This document shows positions 26,767-35,652 of a stretch of DNA of 64,000 nt, one piece after another. The notes under the pieces are model-generated. The model saw only the letters and a program-made list of their open reading frames with translations. It searched no databases and was not told the origin of the DNA. Numbering within the stretch: position 1 is the stretch's first letter; the number at the start of each line of letters is the position of its first letter. The position numbers and the translations under genes are program-made. This stretch comes from Planotetraspora phitsanulokensis. GTDB taxonomy: Bacteria > Actinomycetota > Actinomycetes > Streptosporangiales > Streptosporangiaceae. The DNA lies in contig NZ_BOOP01000028.1 of NCBI RefSeq assembly GCF_016863295.1, positions 124,001 through 188,000 on the forward strand, read 5' to 3'.

Positions 26767-26919
26767 CGTGACCTCCCCGAAGTGCACCGGCAAGACCCGC
26801 GAGTCTTCGCATCTGCGAGATTCGGGACCGCGGACACGGTCCCGCTCGTACGTTTCTATGCCCGGCGGGCCAAGCGACTGCTGCCCGCCGCCGGCGTCGT
26901 CCTGGTGGTCACCGGTTAG
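26767..26919 (+). pseudogene. Remnant of an OafA/YrhL-type acyltransferase N-terminus
   Basis: Directly after the fbiB stop, one frame stays open to a TAG at 26917-26919. Its last third reads VPLVRFYARRAKRLLPAAGV then VLVVTG, which is the highly characteristic N-terminal FYxRRxRRLLPA phrase plus the beginning of TM1 of acyltransferase-3 family proteins. Nothing of the remaining roughly 350-600 residues is present, and no start codon or RBS is evident. It looks like the decayed stub of a deleted gene. An inverted repeat overlaps its end. Confidence 0.6.
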
Positions 26920-26936
26920 GCGACGGATGACCACCA
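26903..26936. terminator. Inverted repeat between convergent fbiB and ppm
   Basis: TGGTGGTCA (26903-26911) and TGACCACCA (26928-26936) form a perfect 9-bp stem with a 16-nt loop. A second perfect stem, GGGACCG/CGGTCCC, lies just before at 26824-26843. Both sit between the convergent genes and may terminate transcription from either side. Confidence 0.5.
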
Positions 26937-26949
26937 CTCTGCGGCCCCC

Positions 26950-27678
26950 TCACTTGGGGCGGCGTGTCAGGCCCCAAGCGGTGACGCGCCAGAGCGCCTC
27001 GATGACGATCGCCCGGCTCATCTTGCTGACCCCGTGCTCGCGTTCGACGAACGTGATCGGCACCTCCATCACGCGGAACCCGCCGCCGACCGCGCGCCGT
27101 GCCAGGTCCACCTGGAAGCAGTAGCCCTGCGACTGCACCTCGTCCAGGCGCAGGCCGGTCAGTGTTGCGGCCCGGAAGGCCCGGTAGCCGCCCGTAACAT
27201 CGCGGATCGGCAACCGGAGGATGAAGCGCGAGTACGCGCTGCCGGCGCGTGAGAGCCACTCCCGGGACTTCGGCCAGTTGACCACCCGGCCGCCCGCCAC
27301 CCAACGCGACCCCAGAACGAGGTCGGCCCCCTCCAGCGCGGTCAGCAGCCGCGGCAGCTCCTCCGGACGGTGCGAGCCGTCCGCGTCCATCTCCACCAGC
27401 ACGTCATAGCCGTGCTCGATACCCCAGCGGAAACCCGCCAGGTAGGCCGCGCCCAGCCCCTGCTTGCCCGGGCGGTGCATGACATGGATGTGCTCGTCCT
27501 CCCCAGCCATCTCGTCGGCGATCTTCCCGGTGCCGTCCGGGCTGTTGTCATCGGCTATCAGCAGATGCGCCTCCGGAACCGAGGCGCGCAGCCGGGAGGC
27601 CACGACTGTGATGTTGTCCGCTTCGTTGTACGTAGGGACGATCACCAGGATGCGACCCAGGGGGCTGTCGCTACTCAT
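26950..27678 (-). CDS. ppm1: Polyprenol-phosphate mannosyltransferase (GT2)
   Basis: A 242-aa soluble GT2 enzyme that makes polyprenyl-phosphate mannose from GDP-mannose. Motifs: VIVPTYNEADNI, ADDNSPDGT, the metal-binding EMDADGSH, GSRWVAGG and the family-typical TGGYRAFR and EVPITFVERE...GVSKMS. No membrane domain is fused. It would supply lipid-linked mannose to the GT39-type enzyme encoded next door and to lipoglycan synthesis. ATG at 27678; two small inverted repeats lie just upstream. Confidence 0.93.
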   Translation of the reverse strand: MSSDSPLGRILVIVPTYNEADNITVVASRLRASVPEAHLLIADDNSPDGTGKIADEMAGEDEHIHVMHRPGKQGLGAAYLAGFRWGIEHGYDVLVEMDADGSHRPEELPRLLTALEGADLVLGSRWVAGGRVVNWPKSREWLSRAGSAYSRFILRLPIRDVTGGYRAFRAATLTGLRLDEVQSQGYCFQVDLARRAVGGGFRVMEVPITFVEREHGVSKMSRAIVIEALWRVTAWGLTRRPK

Positions 27679-28050
27679 ATGGGCATGGCCTTTTCTTCCG
27701 TTCTACGGAACTTCGCGGCCCCTTATTACTACAAAGTTGTAGGGGCCTCCAAGCCCGGGGTGCCCCGAGCCGTGACCTGTATCCGACGTGCCCAGGCGGA
27801 CGGGTGCGGTGCCGCGGGAGGCCGCAACGCGATGCGTACCTCTGACAGCACCGCACAGGACGGTTGGGGAAAGTCGCCACTCACCAGGCTCAGGTTACGG
27901 ACAGTAGCCATATCACCGAAATTCGGCACATTGCGAGGTGCCTCAATAAGCCGCGATAATCCCGTAAACCACTCAAGTCGCCCATGCGTCACTTGTCGGT
28001 GTGTTAGCCCAGCGGCGTAGAGCACCCTTGATGGAGATAGAGCACCCTTG
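27679..28050. other. 372-bp gene-free region between ppm and the GT39 gene
   Basis: This divergent intergenic stretch has noticeably lower GC than its surroundings. It contains the inverted repeats TTCCGT-TCT-ACGGAA (27696-27710) and CTACAA-AG-TTGTAG (27729-27742) near the ppm start and a 20-bp tandem duplication at the other end. I see no convincing gene, tRNA or known riboswitch; most of it should be promoter DNA for the two flanking genes. Confidence 0.6.
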
Positions 28051-28057
28051 ATGGAGC
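28018..28057 (+). repeat. 20-bp tandem duplication creating a mini-ORF before the GT39 start
   Basis: TAGAGCACCCTTGATGGAGA (28018-28037) is repeated at 28038-28057 with 19 of 20 bases identical. The first copy's ATG opens a 6-codon frame (MEIEHP) whose TGA overlaps the ATG of the second copy (TGATG), which is the GT39 start. Confidence 0.9.
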
Positions 28058-29790
28058 CTGAGATCACAACCCCAGCCTTCGGCACCGGACACACCCCCTT
28101 GCAGCGGGTCGGGCTCGAACCCCAGGTGAGCCGCTCGTCGGTCCAGGAGGCCCCGCGCGTGCCGGAGAGCCTGGGGGCCGCGCTCGACGACACACCTGCC
28201 TCCGTCGTCCCTGAGGTCGACCGGGCCGGTCACCGACGCGCCTGGGTGTACCGAGCTGTCCTCGCCCTCATCATGGTGGTGCAGGCACTGCTGTCGGTGC
28301 GACTGAACAACACCGCCTTCATGGACGAGGCGTTGTACATCTACGCCGGCCACGAGGAGTTCGCCCACATCTTCCACGGGGCTTGGATAACCACCACGTA
28401 CAGCAGCAACTTCTCGGGTTCACCCGCGCTGTATCCCGTACTCGCCGGGGCCATGGACTCTCTCCACGGCCTGACCGGGGCACGCGCCCTGAGCCTGTTC
28501 TTCATGCTCGCCTGCACAGGCTTCCTCTATTTGCTGACCCGGCGCCTCTTCAACGAGCGCGCGGGCCTGTTCGCAGCCGTCCTCTTCGCAGCCTCCCAGT
28601 CGACGATCATCCTGGGCTGGTTCGCGACCTTCGACTCCGCGGCCCTGTTCCTGTTGGCCTTCGCCGCGTGGGTCGTGGTGCGCACCGACCGCGCCAATCC
28701 GTTCGCGGTCCTGTTCGCCGCACCGATCCTGGTCCTCGCCTTCTTCACCAAGTACGCCGCCGGACTCTTCATCCCCACGGTCGTCGTCCTGGCCGTCATC
28801 GTCGCCTGGCCGCATCGGGGCGCCCGCGCGCTCTGGCGCGGGGTGCTGCTGTCAGCCGGCGTGGGAGCCATCGGCGGCACGGTGCTGTACGGCAGTTCCA
28901 TCATGGAGGGCCTCCAGCACACCACCACCTCCCGGGCTCACGGCACCAACTCCATGAGCGAGCTGATCGGCTTGTCCGCCGACTGGATAGGGTTGGCCCT
29001 CGCCGTGGCGTGCCTGGGGGCACTGTCGTACGTGTGGCTCGGCCGGCTCAGCGATGTCACCTCCGCGGCCCAGACGACCACTGGCAAAGAGCCCGGCAGG
29101 ATCTGGCGCACGATGTTGTGCCTCCTGCTCTGCGGGACGGGTCTGCTGGCCTCGGCCTACCAGATTCACTTGTCAACCGGCGTGTCCCTCTACAAGCACG
29201 TCGGGTTCGGCCTCTTCTTCTTCGCACCGCTGGCCGGGCTGGGTCTGTCCAGGATCGTCGGCCCGCATTTCCGCCGCACCGCGATCGCCCAGCGTTTCCG
29301 CGTCGCCGCGATCGGTCTGATGATCGTCCGCGCCGCGATCGGCCTGCTGATCATCGTGTTCGCGTTCTCCTCGGGCATAACGGAGTCCGATTACCGCTAC
29401 GCGACCTGGCCGAACTCGACGCAGCTCGTCAACGTGCTCCGTCCACACGTGAACAGCAAGGGCTCGTACCTCTCGGACGTCGCACAGGTCCCCACTTACT
29501 ATTTCCACAACGTCACCAATTCGAAGCAGTGGCAAGGCACCTACCACCTCGCCTACACCGACCCCAAGGGCGTCAAGCACAGCGGTACGGATGCCTTCAC
29601 CGCGGCCATCGATGACGCCCGCTACAACCTTGTAGTGCTGCAGAAGCCCGGAGGCTCGGCGATTCAGCAGGCCATCGCGAAGGCCCTGCCGAGTAGCGGC
29701 AAGTACCGCCTTTACGCGGACCTGCCATTCACCAGCACCTTCGGGGATGGCTCCTACCAGGTCTGGATGAGGACATCGGCGTCGCGTTGA
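28051..29790 (+). CDS. GT39/PMT-like membrane glycosyltransferase
   Basis: A 579-aa protein with a 60-residue cytoplasmic head and about ten membrane segments. After TM1 comes the acidic loop NNTAFMDEALYIYAGHE, the Asp-Glu position typical of polyprenyl-phosphate-sugar-dependent transferases (GT-C fold). The C-terminal roughly 180 residues are extracytoplasmic. It probably uses polyprenyl-phosphate mannose or a similar donor, in keeping with ppm next to it. No Shine-Dalgarno is seen close to the ATG; the start lies in the second copy of a 20-bp duplication. Confidence 0.8.
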   Translation: MEPEITTPAFGTGHTPLQRVGLEPQVSRSSVQEAPRVPESLGAALDDTPASVVPEVDRAGHRRAWVYRAVLALIMVVQALLSVRLNNTAFMDEALYIYAGHEEFAHIFHGAWITTTYSSNFSGSPALYPVLAGAMDSLHGLTGARALSLFFMLACTGFLYLLTRRLFNERAGLFAAVLFAASQSTIILGWFATFDSAALFLLAFAAWVVVRTDRANPFAVLFAAPILVLAFFTKYAAGLFIPTVVVLAVIVAWPHRGARALWRGVLLSAGVGAIGGTVLYGSSIMEGLQHTTTSRAHGTNSMSELIGLSADWIGLALAVACLGALSYVWLGRLSDVTSAAQTTTGKEPGRIWRTMLCLLLCGTGLLASAYQIHLSTGVSLYKHVGFGLFFFAPLAGLGLSRIVGPHFRRTAIAQRFRVAAIGLMIVRAAIGLLIIVFAFSSGITESDYRYATWPNSTQLVNVLRPHVNSKGSYLSDVAQVPTYYFHNVTNSKQWQGTYHLAYTDPKGVKHSGTDAFTAAIDDARYNLVVLQKPGGSAIQQAIAKALPSSGKYRLYADLPFTSTFGDGSYQVWMRTSASR

Positions 29791-29881
29791 GCGTCAGGTG
29801 ATCAGCGTGGAGGGGCACGTCATGCTGGAATCAAAGTGATCGCGCTCAATCCATACTGACAGCGATGAACCACACCAACGA

Positions 29882-31645
29882 TCACGGCGACGGCCGACAG
29901 GTCGGGTGGCACAGGCGCCGGGCCAGGGCGGAGACGAACACGTCGATGATCTGGCCCGGCTCCCGCGCGACGTAGAGCTGGCCGTTGGTCACCGAGACGA
30001 TCTCGTTCAGCGCCCCCTGGTCGGCGCCCTCGCCGAACGCGACCACGATGACCTGGACGGGCCGGTCCGGATTCCACTCCTCTCGCAGCGTCTCGACGAG
30101 CCGCTCGCGGGAGACTCCCTTCCCGTCGTCGTGGCCGGCGGTCAGCAGGAGCAGCGAGTTGTTCATCAGCGGGTCGTAACCCTCGGACACCGAGCGGAAG
30201 CCCTGGAGGATCGCGTCGTAGAGCGAGCTCGACCTGTGGGCCGAGGCCGTGGTCGCCTGGACCCTTCGCAGCAGCTCGGTCCGCCGGATCTCCTGGCCGC
30301 TCGCCGGCTCCGTGATCGGGCCGAGGCTGACGAGTTCACGCTCGTCCCTGTCACCGTCGAGGTCCCTGGCGAACTCCCACAGCCCGAGATCGGTCCCGTC
30401 GGGGAACAACTGCAACCCGACCGTGGCGGCCTCCACCGCGACGTCGTGCCGTGTGCTGCCGCCCTCCCGGATGGGTTCCGCGGTCTCCTTGGACGCGTCG
30501 GTGAGGACGAGGATCCGGCTCGGCGGGGCCAGGCGGCTCCAGGCGTCCAGCGCCTCGTCGATGACCTCGGGCGTGATCGACGGCCGGGGCTTGGGCTGCT
30601 CCACCGGGATGTCGGTGCCCGGCCAGTACGGAGGCTCCTGCCCGTCCGCGGTCCGGAAGCCGTCGTGCCGCATCTCCTCCTGGACGGCGGGCGTGCGCAA
30701 CCACTGTGCGAAGAGCCGGGAACCCTCGGCCCTGTCGCCGTCCGCCGCCGTCACCACGTACGGGTAGTCGAGGTCGATCGTGCCCTCGGTGGGCTGGAGG
30801 GCGGCCACGGGTTCGATCGTGACGTCACGGTTGTGCGCCCAGACCGTCTGCTCGGGGACGATCGCGACGGGTCGGCTCCACAGGCCCGAGTCGCCCACCG
30901 CGGCCAGCGTGCTCCTGTAGTCCGGAGCCGACCCGGCCTGGGCCATCCGGACGAAGGCGGTGAGGTCCTTGTCCGCCTGCTCCCCCGTCCCCACGAGGTC
31001 GCGGGCGGCGGCGACGGTCGCGATGCCGGCCCCGGACGTCGACGGATCGGGGATCCGCACGATGTCCGGCTCGTCCTCGGTCGGCTGCAACCGCCCGTGG
31101 ACGGTGGCCGGGAAGACCATGTTCCAGCTCATCGCCGTACGGCCCGCCGCGAACTTCCTGGCGAGCGCCCGCGTGGTCGCGAACACCAGCGGCGAGGTGG
31201 CGACGACGGTCTCCCCGTCCGCGAGGTCCCTGGCCCCCTGCTTGCGGGCGAGCCGCACCCAGGCGGACGAGTCGGCGACCCAGCCGTCCGGCCGACTGGA
31301 GAGCACGCCGGCGCGCTCGCCGATGAGCGTCCGCAGGACCGGCGCGGGGGGCTGCTCGGCCACCTGGACCCGCACGCAACGGCCGTCCACTCCCGCGTTC
31401 GACGCGTTGAACCCGTCAGCGGCCTCCATCACGGGGGGTGCGACGTCGACCGCCGACGCCACGCTGACGATGATCGGATCCCGTGCGGAGCACGCTCCCC
31501 CCGACTTGTCCACGACGGCGTAGACCGCTCCCGCCAGGACGGCCACGACCGCGACACTCGACACGGAGCCCCGCCACATGGCCTGCCGGCGGCGCCGTTC
31601 GGCGGTGAAGCCGGTGCGGTGACGACCGGATCGCACGGTGACCAT
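29882..31645 (-). CDS. Substrate-binding protein fused to a VWA domain
   Basis: A 587-aa protein with a basic head, one signal anchor (about 29-46), an extracytoplasmic solute-binding-like region (about 55-345: FNASNAGVDGRCVRV, the LVFATTRALARKF stretch, STSGAGIATVAA) and a C-terminal VWA region (about 390-580). The metal-site motif at the first VWA strand reads VLTDASKE rather than DxSxS, so metal binding is doubtful. Two Cys (CSARD and GRC) may form a disulfide. Related proteins occur widely in Streptomyces and relatives without known function. Confidence 0.8.
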   Translation of the reverse strand: MVTVRSGRHRTGFTAERRRRQAMWRGSVSSVAVVAVLAGAVYAVVDKSGGACSARDPIIVSVASAVDVAPPVMEAADGFNASNAGVDGRCVRVQVAEQPPAPVLRTLIGERAGVLSSRPDGWVADSSAWVRLARKQGARDLADGETVVATSPLVFATTRALARKFAAGRTAMSWNMVFPATVHGRLQPTEDEPDIVRIPDPSTSGAGIATVAAARDLVGTGEQADKDLTAFVRMAQAGSAPDYRSTLAAVGDSGLWSRPVAIVPEQTVWAHNRDVTIEPVAALQPTEGTIDLDYPYVVTAADGDRAEGSRLFAQWLRTPAVQEEMRHDGFRTADGQEPPYWPGTDIPVEQPKPRPSITPEVIDEALDAWSRLAPPSRILVLTDASKETAEPIREGGSTRHDVAVEAATVGLQLFPDGTDLGLWEFARDLDGDRDERELVSLGPITEPASGQEIRRTELLRRVQATTASAHRSSSLYDAILQGFRSVSEGYDPLMNNSLLLLTAGHDDGKGVSRERLVETLREEWNPDRPVQVIVVAFGEGADQGALNEIVSVTNGQLYVAREPGQIIDVFVSALARRLCHPTCRPSP

Positions 31646-31667
31646 CCCTCACAACGTCGGTCAAGTT

Positions 31668-31695
31668 TCCTTACTCGAAGGCATGATTGTGTCAA
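31668..31695 (-). promoter_or_regulatory. Possible promoter of the substrate-binding/VWA gene
   Basis: On the minus strand a perfect -35 TTGACA (31695-31690) and TAAGGA (31673-31668) are separated by 16 bp, about 23 bp before the start codon. Confidence 0.4.
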
Positions 31696-31866
31696 GCACC
31701 ACCACATCGGGCGCAAGGGCCATCGACCGGAAACGTAGAACTTGTTATAACCCAGCCGGCCGCGACGCCGTGCCCGGACCGAAAAAGCGATGGGCGCGGC
31801 GTCGTCCTGGACTGAGGAGTGAGGGGGCGGGGAACGAGCCTCCGAACGACGAGGGAAGACGACGCC

Positions 31867-34506
31867 TCAAAGGCGCCCCGAGCCCGCCTCGCGCAGCGAG
31901 ACCAGGGGGATCGTGCGCCGGACGCTCCCGCACACGCCGTCGCTCCGCCGGGCCGCCTCGACCCGCTCGGCGCCGGGCATGCCGTACGAGGTGGTGCGCT
32001 GCCGCAGCGGCCGCCCGGTCGGGGCCACCATCTCGGCGATCTGGCTGATCGTGCGGTAGGACCCGTTCTCCGATCCCGCCATTCGGCTGATCGTCTCCTC
32101 CATCAGCGTCCCGCCGAGGTCGTTGACGCCGCCGTCCAGCACCGACCGGCACAGGTCGTCCCTGAGCTTGACCCACGAGCACTGGATGTTCCCGATCGCG
32201 CCGTGCAGCATGATCCTCGCCAGCGCGTGGACGGCCCGGTTCTCGCGGGAGGTCGGCCCCGGCCGCGCGATCCCGGCGAGGTAGATCGGGGCGCTGGTGT
32301 GGACGAACGGCAACAGGACGAACTCGCTGAAGCCCCCGGTCTCCTCCTGGATCGACCGGATCAGCCTGATGTGCCGCACCCAGTGCTCGTGGGTGTCCAC
32401 ATGGCCGTACATCATGGTCGACGTCGTCGGGATGCCCACCTTGTGGGCGGTCGTGATGACGTCCACCCACTCCCGCGTCGGGAGCTTGCCCTTGGTGAGC
32501 ACCCATCGCACGTCGTCGTCGAGGATCTCGGCGGCGGTGCCGGGCAGGGAGTCGACTCCGGCCTCCTTCGCCGCGTGCAGCCACTCGGCGATCGACAGGT
32601 TCGTACGGCTCGCGCCGTTGATGACCTCCATCGGCGAGAACGCGTGGACGTGCATCTCCGGCGTGCGCTCCTTGACCGCGCGGGCGATGTCGAAGTACGC
32701 GGTGCCCGGCAGGTCGGGGTGGATGCCGCCCTGCATGCAGACCTCGGTCGCGCCGGCCTCCCACGCCTCCTGCGCCCGGTCGGCCACCTCGCTCAGCGAC
32801 AGCGTGTAGGCGTCCGCGTCGGTGCGGCGCTGCGCGAACGCGCAGAACCGGCAGCCGGTGTAACAGACGTTCGTGAAGTTGATGTTGCGGTTGACGACGT
32901 AGGTCACGTCGTCCCCCGCCGCCTCCCGCCGCAGGCCGTCCGCGATCCGGGACAACTCGTCCAGGCCCGCGTCGTCGGCCCCGGCCCCCGACGGGTCGCC
33001 GGCCAGGTCGAGCAGCGCGAGCGCCTGCTCGTCGGTCAGGCCGGCGGGGTCGCTCTCCGCCTGCCGGAGGGCCTCCCGCACGGTCCCGTCCACCCGTCCC
33101 GTACGGCTCTCGCGCGGCAGGCGCTCGCGCAGCGCGTCCCAGTCGCCGTAGACGTTGTCGAAGTCGTCACGGCGGTCGTTCGTCCGTCCTTCGGAGTCGA
33201 TGGCCGTGTGCAGGTCCGACCGGCCCGATGTGCGCAGACCGCCCTCGAAGCCGCCGTCGGGCTCCTGCCACGGGCGCCCCTCGAGCACGGCGTCCGGCCT
33301 CGCGAGGCCCGTCTCGGGATCGGCCAGGGCCGCGACGTGCGCGAACAGGCGCGGATCGAGCCAGGGCTCACCCGCGAGCACGTACTCCGGATAGATCGTC
33401 AGGCGTTCGCGCAACTCGAACCCGGCGTCGGCGGTCCTGGCGGCGAGGTCGTCGATCTGGGGCCACGGGCGTTCGGGGTTCACGTGGTCGGGCGTCAGCG
33501 GGGAGACCCCGCCCCAGTCGTCGATGCCCGCGCGCAGCATCAGCGCGAACTCCTCGCCGATCAGGTTGGGCGGAGCCTGGATGCGCACCTTGGGACCGAG
33601 CACGAGACGGGCCACGGCGATCGTGGCGGCCAGCTCGTGGAGGTCGGCGTCCGGCATGCCGCGCATCGCCGTGTCGGGCTTGGCGCGGAAGTTCTGGACA
33701 ATGACCTCCTGGATCCCCCCGTACTCCCGCGCGACCCGGCGGATCGCGAAGATCGACTCGGCCCTGTCCTCGATGGTCTCCCCGATGCCGATGAGAATGC
33801 CCGTGGTGAACGGCACGTTCGACCGTCCGGCGTCCTCGAGCACGCGGAGCCGCACGGCCGGGTCCTTGTCCGGGGAGCCGTAGTGCGCCTGGCCCTTCTC
33901 CGTGAACAGCCGTTCCGACGTGGTCTCGAGCATCATCCCCATCGAGGGGGCCACCGGCTTCAGCCGCTGGAGGTCGAGCCAGGTCATCACGCCGGGATTG
34001 AGATGCGGGAGCAGCCCCGTCTCCTCGAGCACGCGGATCGCCATCGCGCGGACGTAGGACAGGGTGTCGTCGTAGCCGTGCGCGTCGAGCCACTCGCGCG
34101 CCTGGTGCCACCGGTCCTCCGGGCGGTCGCCCAGCGTGAAGAGGGCCTCCTTGCAGCCCATGGCCGCACCCTGACGGGCGATCTCCAGGACCTCGTCCGG
34201 CGAGAGGAAGGGGCTGTCGAGCTTGTGCGGCGCGGTGGCGAACGTGCAGTAGCCGCATCGGTCCCGGCACAGCCGCGTCAGCGGGATGAACACCTTCCGG
34301 CTGTAGGTGACGATCCCCGGCCGTCCCACCGCCGACAGCCCCGCGTCCCTGATCCGCGAGGCGTGGTCGAGCAGTACCTCGAGGTCCTCGCCACGAGCCT
34401 GAAGCAGGATGGCCGCCTCGGCGACGTCGAGCGTCTTGCCGTCCCGGGCACGCGCGAGCGCGCGCCGAGTCCCGCTGTCACCGTGCATGGCCTTGTGTCC
34501 CGTCAT
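31867..34506 (-). CDS. fbiC: 7,8-didemethyl-8-hydroxy-5-deazariboflavin (FO) synthase, CofG-CofH fusion
   Basis: An 879-aa double radical-SAM enzyme making FO, the F420 chromophore, from tyrosine and a flavin precursor. The CofG half has the cluster motif [11 protein letters not shown] (about residues 80-90); the CofH half has [12 protein letters not shown] (about 550) and [10 protein letters not shown]. Full length for actinobacterial FbiC. A roughly 90-residue linker joins the halves. With fbiA and fbiB nearby, most of the F420 pathway is in this window; a CofC/FbiD gene was not seen. Confidence 0.96.
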   Translation of the reverse strand: MTGHKAMHGDSGTRRALARARDGKTLDVAEAAILLQARGEDLEVLLDHASRIRDAGLSAVGRPGIVTYSRKVFIPLTRLCRDRCGYCTFATAPHKLDSPFLSPDEVLEIARQGAAMGCKEALFTLGDRPEDRWHQAREWLDAHGYDDTLSYVRAMAIRVLEETGLLPHLNPGVMTWLDLQRLKPVAPSMGMMLETTSERLFTEKGQAHYGSPDKDPAVRLRVLEDAGRSNVPFTTGILIGIGETIEDRAESIFAIRRVAREYGGIQEVIVQNFRAKPDTAMRGMPDADLHELAATIAVARLVLGPKVRIQAPPNLIGEEFALMLRAGIDDWGGVSPLTPDHVNPERPWPQIDDLAARTADAGFELRERLTIYPEYVLAGEPWLDPRLFAHVAALADPETGLARPDAVLEGRPWQEPDGGFEGGLRTSGRSDLHTAIDSEGRTNDRRDDFDNVYGDWDALRERLPRESRTGRVDGTVREALRQAESDPAGLTDEQALALLDLAGDPSGAGADDAGLDELSRIADGLRREAAGDDVTYVVNRNINFTNVCYTGCRFCAFAQRRTDADAYTLSLSEVADRAQEAWEAGATEVCMQGGIHPDLPGTAYFDIARAVKERTPEMHVHAFSPMEVINGASRTNLSIAEWLHAAKEAGVDSLPGTAAEILDDDVRWVLTKGKLPTREWVDVITTAHKVGIPTTSTMMYGHVDTHEHWVRHIRLIRSIQEETGGFSEFVLLPFVHTSAPIYLAGIARPGPTSRENRAVHALARIMLHGAIGNIQCSWVKLRDDLCRSVLDGGVNDLGGTLMEETISRMAGSENGSYRTISQIAEMVAPTGRPLRQRTTSYGMPGAERVEAARRSDGVCGSVRRTIPLVSLREAGSGRL

Positions 34507-34573
34507 ACGCGCACCCTACGACCCCCTGAGTACGCCGCCTTTACTCAGCCCCCGCCCCAGCGATGATCCCGCC

Positions 34574-34585
34574 GTGATCATGCAC
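34574..34585 (+). repeat. Solitary copy of the GTGATCATGCAC core
   Basis: An exact core followed by GACTTCG (TTCG again at unit positions 16-19) between the fbiC start and the AlkA-like stop. No cores occur 53 bp to either side, so this is a single unit. Confidence 0.75.
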
Positions 34586-34609
34586 GACTTCGTGGCATAC
34601 GGCCTCGCG

Positions 34610-35572
34610 TCAGAACGAGCGGTAGTCGCGGGCGGGCATGCGGGGGCCGCGGGCCGGAGGGCGCAGGCCACTGAGCTCGATCAGCCTCACGACCCGATGG
34701 CGGTGGCCGCGGAAGGGCTCGAGGAGTTCGAGCATGCCCGCGTCATCGGTCTTCTCGCCGGTGAACGCCCAGCCGACCATGCCCGGTATATGGAAGTCCC
34801 CCACGCTCGGCGCGTCGGGATCACCATGGCTCCGCTGGCGCACCTCAGCCGACGTCCACACCCCGATGCCGGGAAGCGCCCGCAGCAGCCGGTCCGCCTC
34901 CGCGGAATCGGGACCGTCGAGAGCGGTCGACTCCAGCTTCTCCGCATGATGGGCGGCGTTGATGATCGTCCTGGCCCGCACGGCCTCGGCCCCCGCCCGA
35001 TGCCAGTCCCAGGACGGGATCGTGCGCCAGACCTGGGGCGGCGGCATCACCGCCATCCCCTCGGGCGCGGGCCCGGGGGCCGGCTCGCCGTACTTGCGCA
35101 TGAGCCAGCGCCACGCGCGCCAGGCCTCCCTGCCGACGACCTTCTGCTCCAGCACGGCAGGCACGAGCGCCTCGAACACCCGGAGCGTCCGCCCGATCCG
35201 CAGCCCGGGATGCCGAGCGGCCAGGCCGGCGACGAAAGCCGCGGCGTCGGCCTGCGGCGTGGAGGCGAGCGCCCGAGCGAATCCGGAAACATCGTCGTCC
35301 ACGCCTAAAGCCTGCGGAAGCGTATCCAGCAACCATTCCGCCCCGGGGCCCCATGCCTGGCCGTACACCTCTCCGAGGCGTTCAGCGACACGCAGTGTGC
35401 CGGGCCCCTCAGGCGTACGGGACGTCCGCCAGATCGCTCCGTCAGGCGTACGTCGCCACGCGGGGTCGCCTCCCCCTCGCCGATGCGGCGACAGCGTGAG
35501 CCCCACGTCGACCGGGGTCGACGGGGTCCACCTGCGTTCCCTGACCCCGGTCACGGCGCCGGCTGACGTCAT
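34610..35572 (-). CDS. DNA-3-methyladenine glycosylase-like protein (HhH-GPD)
   Basis: A 320-aa AlkA-like DNA repair glycosylase that would remove alkylated bases. The helix-hairpin-helix with following catalytic Asp reads LLRALPGIGVWTSAEV and SVGDFHIPG. An upstream beta-rich region is short. Start ATG at 35572 is preferred because GGGAGGCGAGG lies directly before it. It ends close to the solitary repeat core and is not obviously linked in function to its neighbours. Confidence 0.88.
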   Translation of the reverse strand: MTSAGAVTGVRERRWTPSTPVDVGLTLSPHRRGGGDPAWRRTPDGAIWRTSRTPEGPGTLRVAERLGEVYGQAWGPGAEWLLDTLPQALGVDDDVSGFARALASTPQADAAAFVAGLAARHPGLRIGRTLRVFEALVPAVLEQKVVGREAWRAWRWLMRKYGEPAPGPAPEGMAVMPPPQVWRTIPSWDWHRAGAEAVRARTIINAAHHAEKLESTALDGPDSAEADRLLRALPGIGVWTSAEVRQRSHGDPDAPSVGDFHIPGMVGWAFTGEKTDDAGMLELLEPFRGHRHRVVRLIELSGLRPPARGPRMPARDYRSF

Positions 35573-35652
35573 CGACCTCGCCTCCCTCATCCCAGCATGC
35601 CGCCGGCCAGGAGCCGGGGGAACCGGGGCGGCGCCGTCACCGATCGGCATGC

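Noticed and set aside
27679-28193. Minus-strand frame 27729-28193 as a gene
   Set aside because: It overlaps the GT39 start region, lacks an RBS and any recognisable domain, and shows no coding-like bias.
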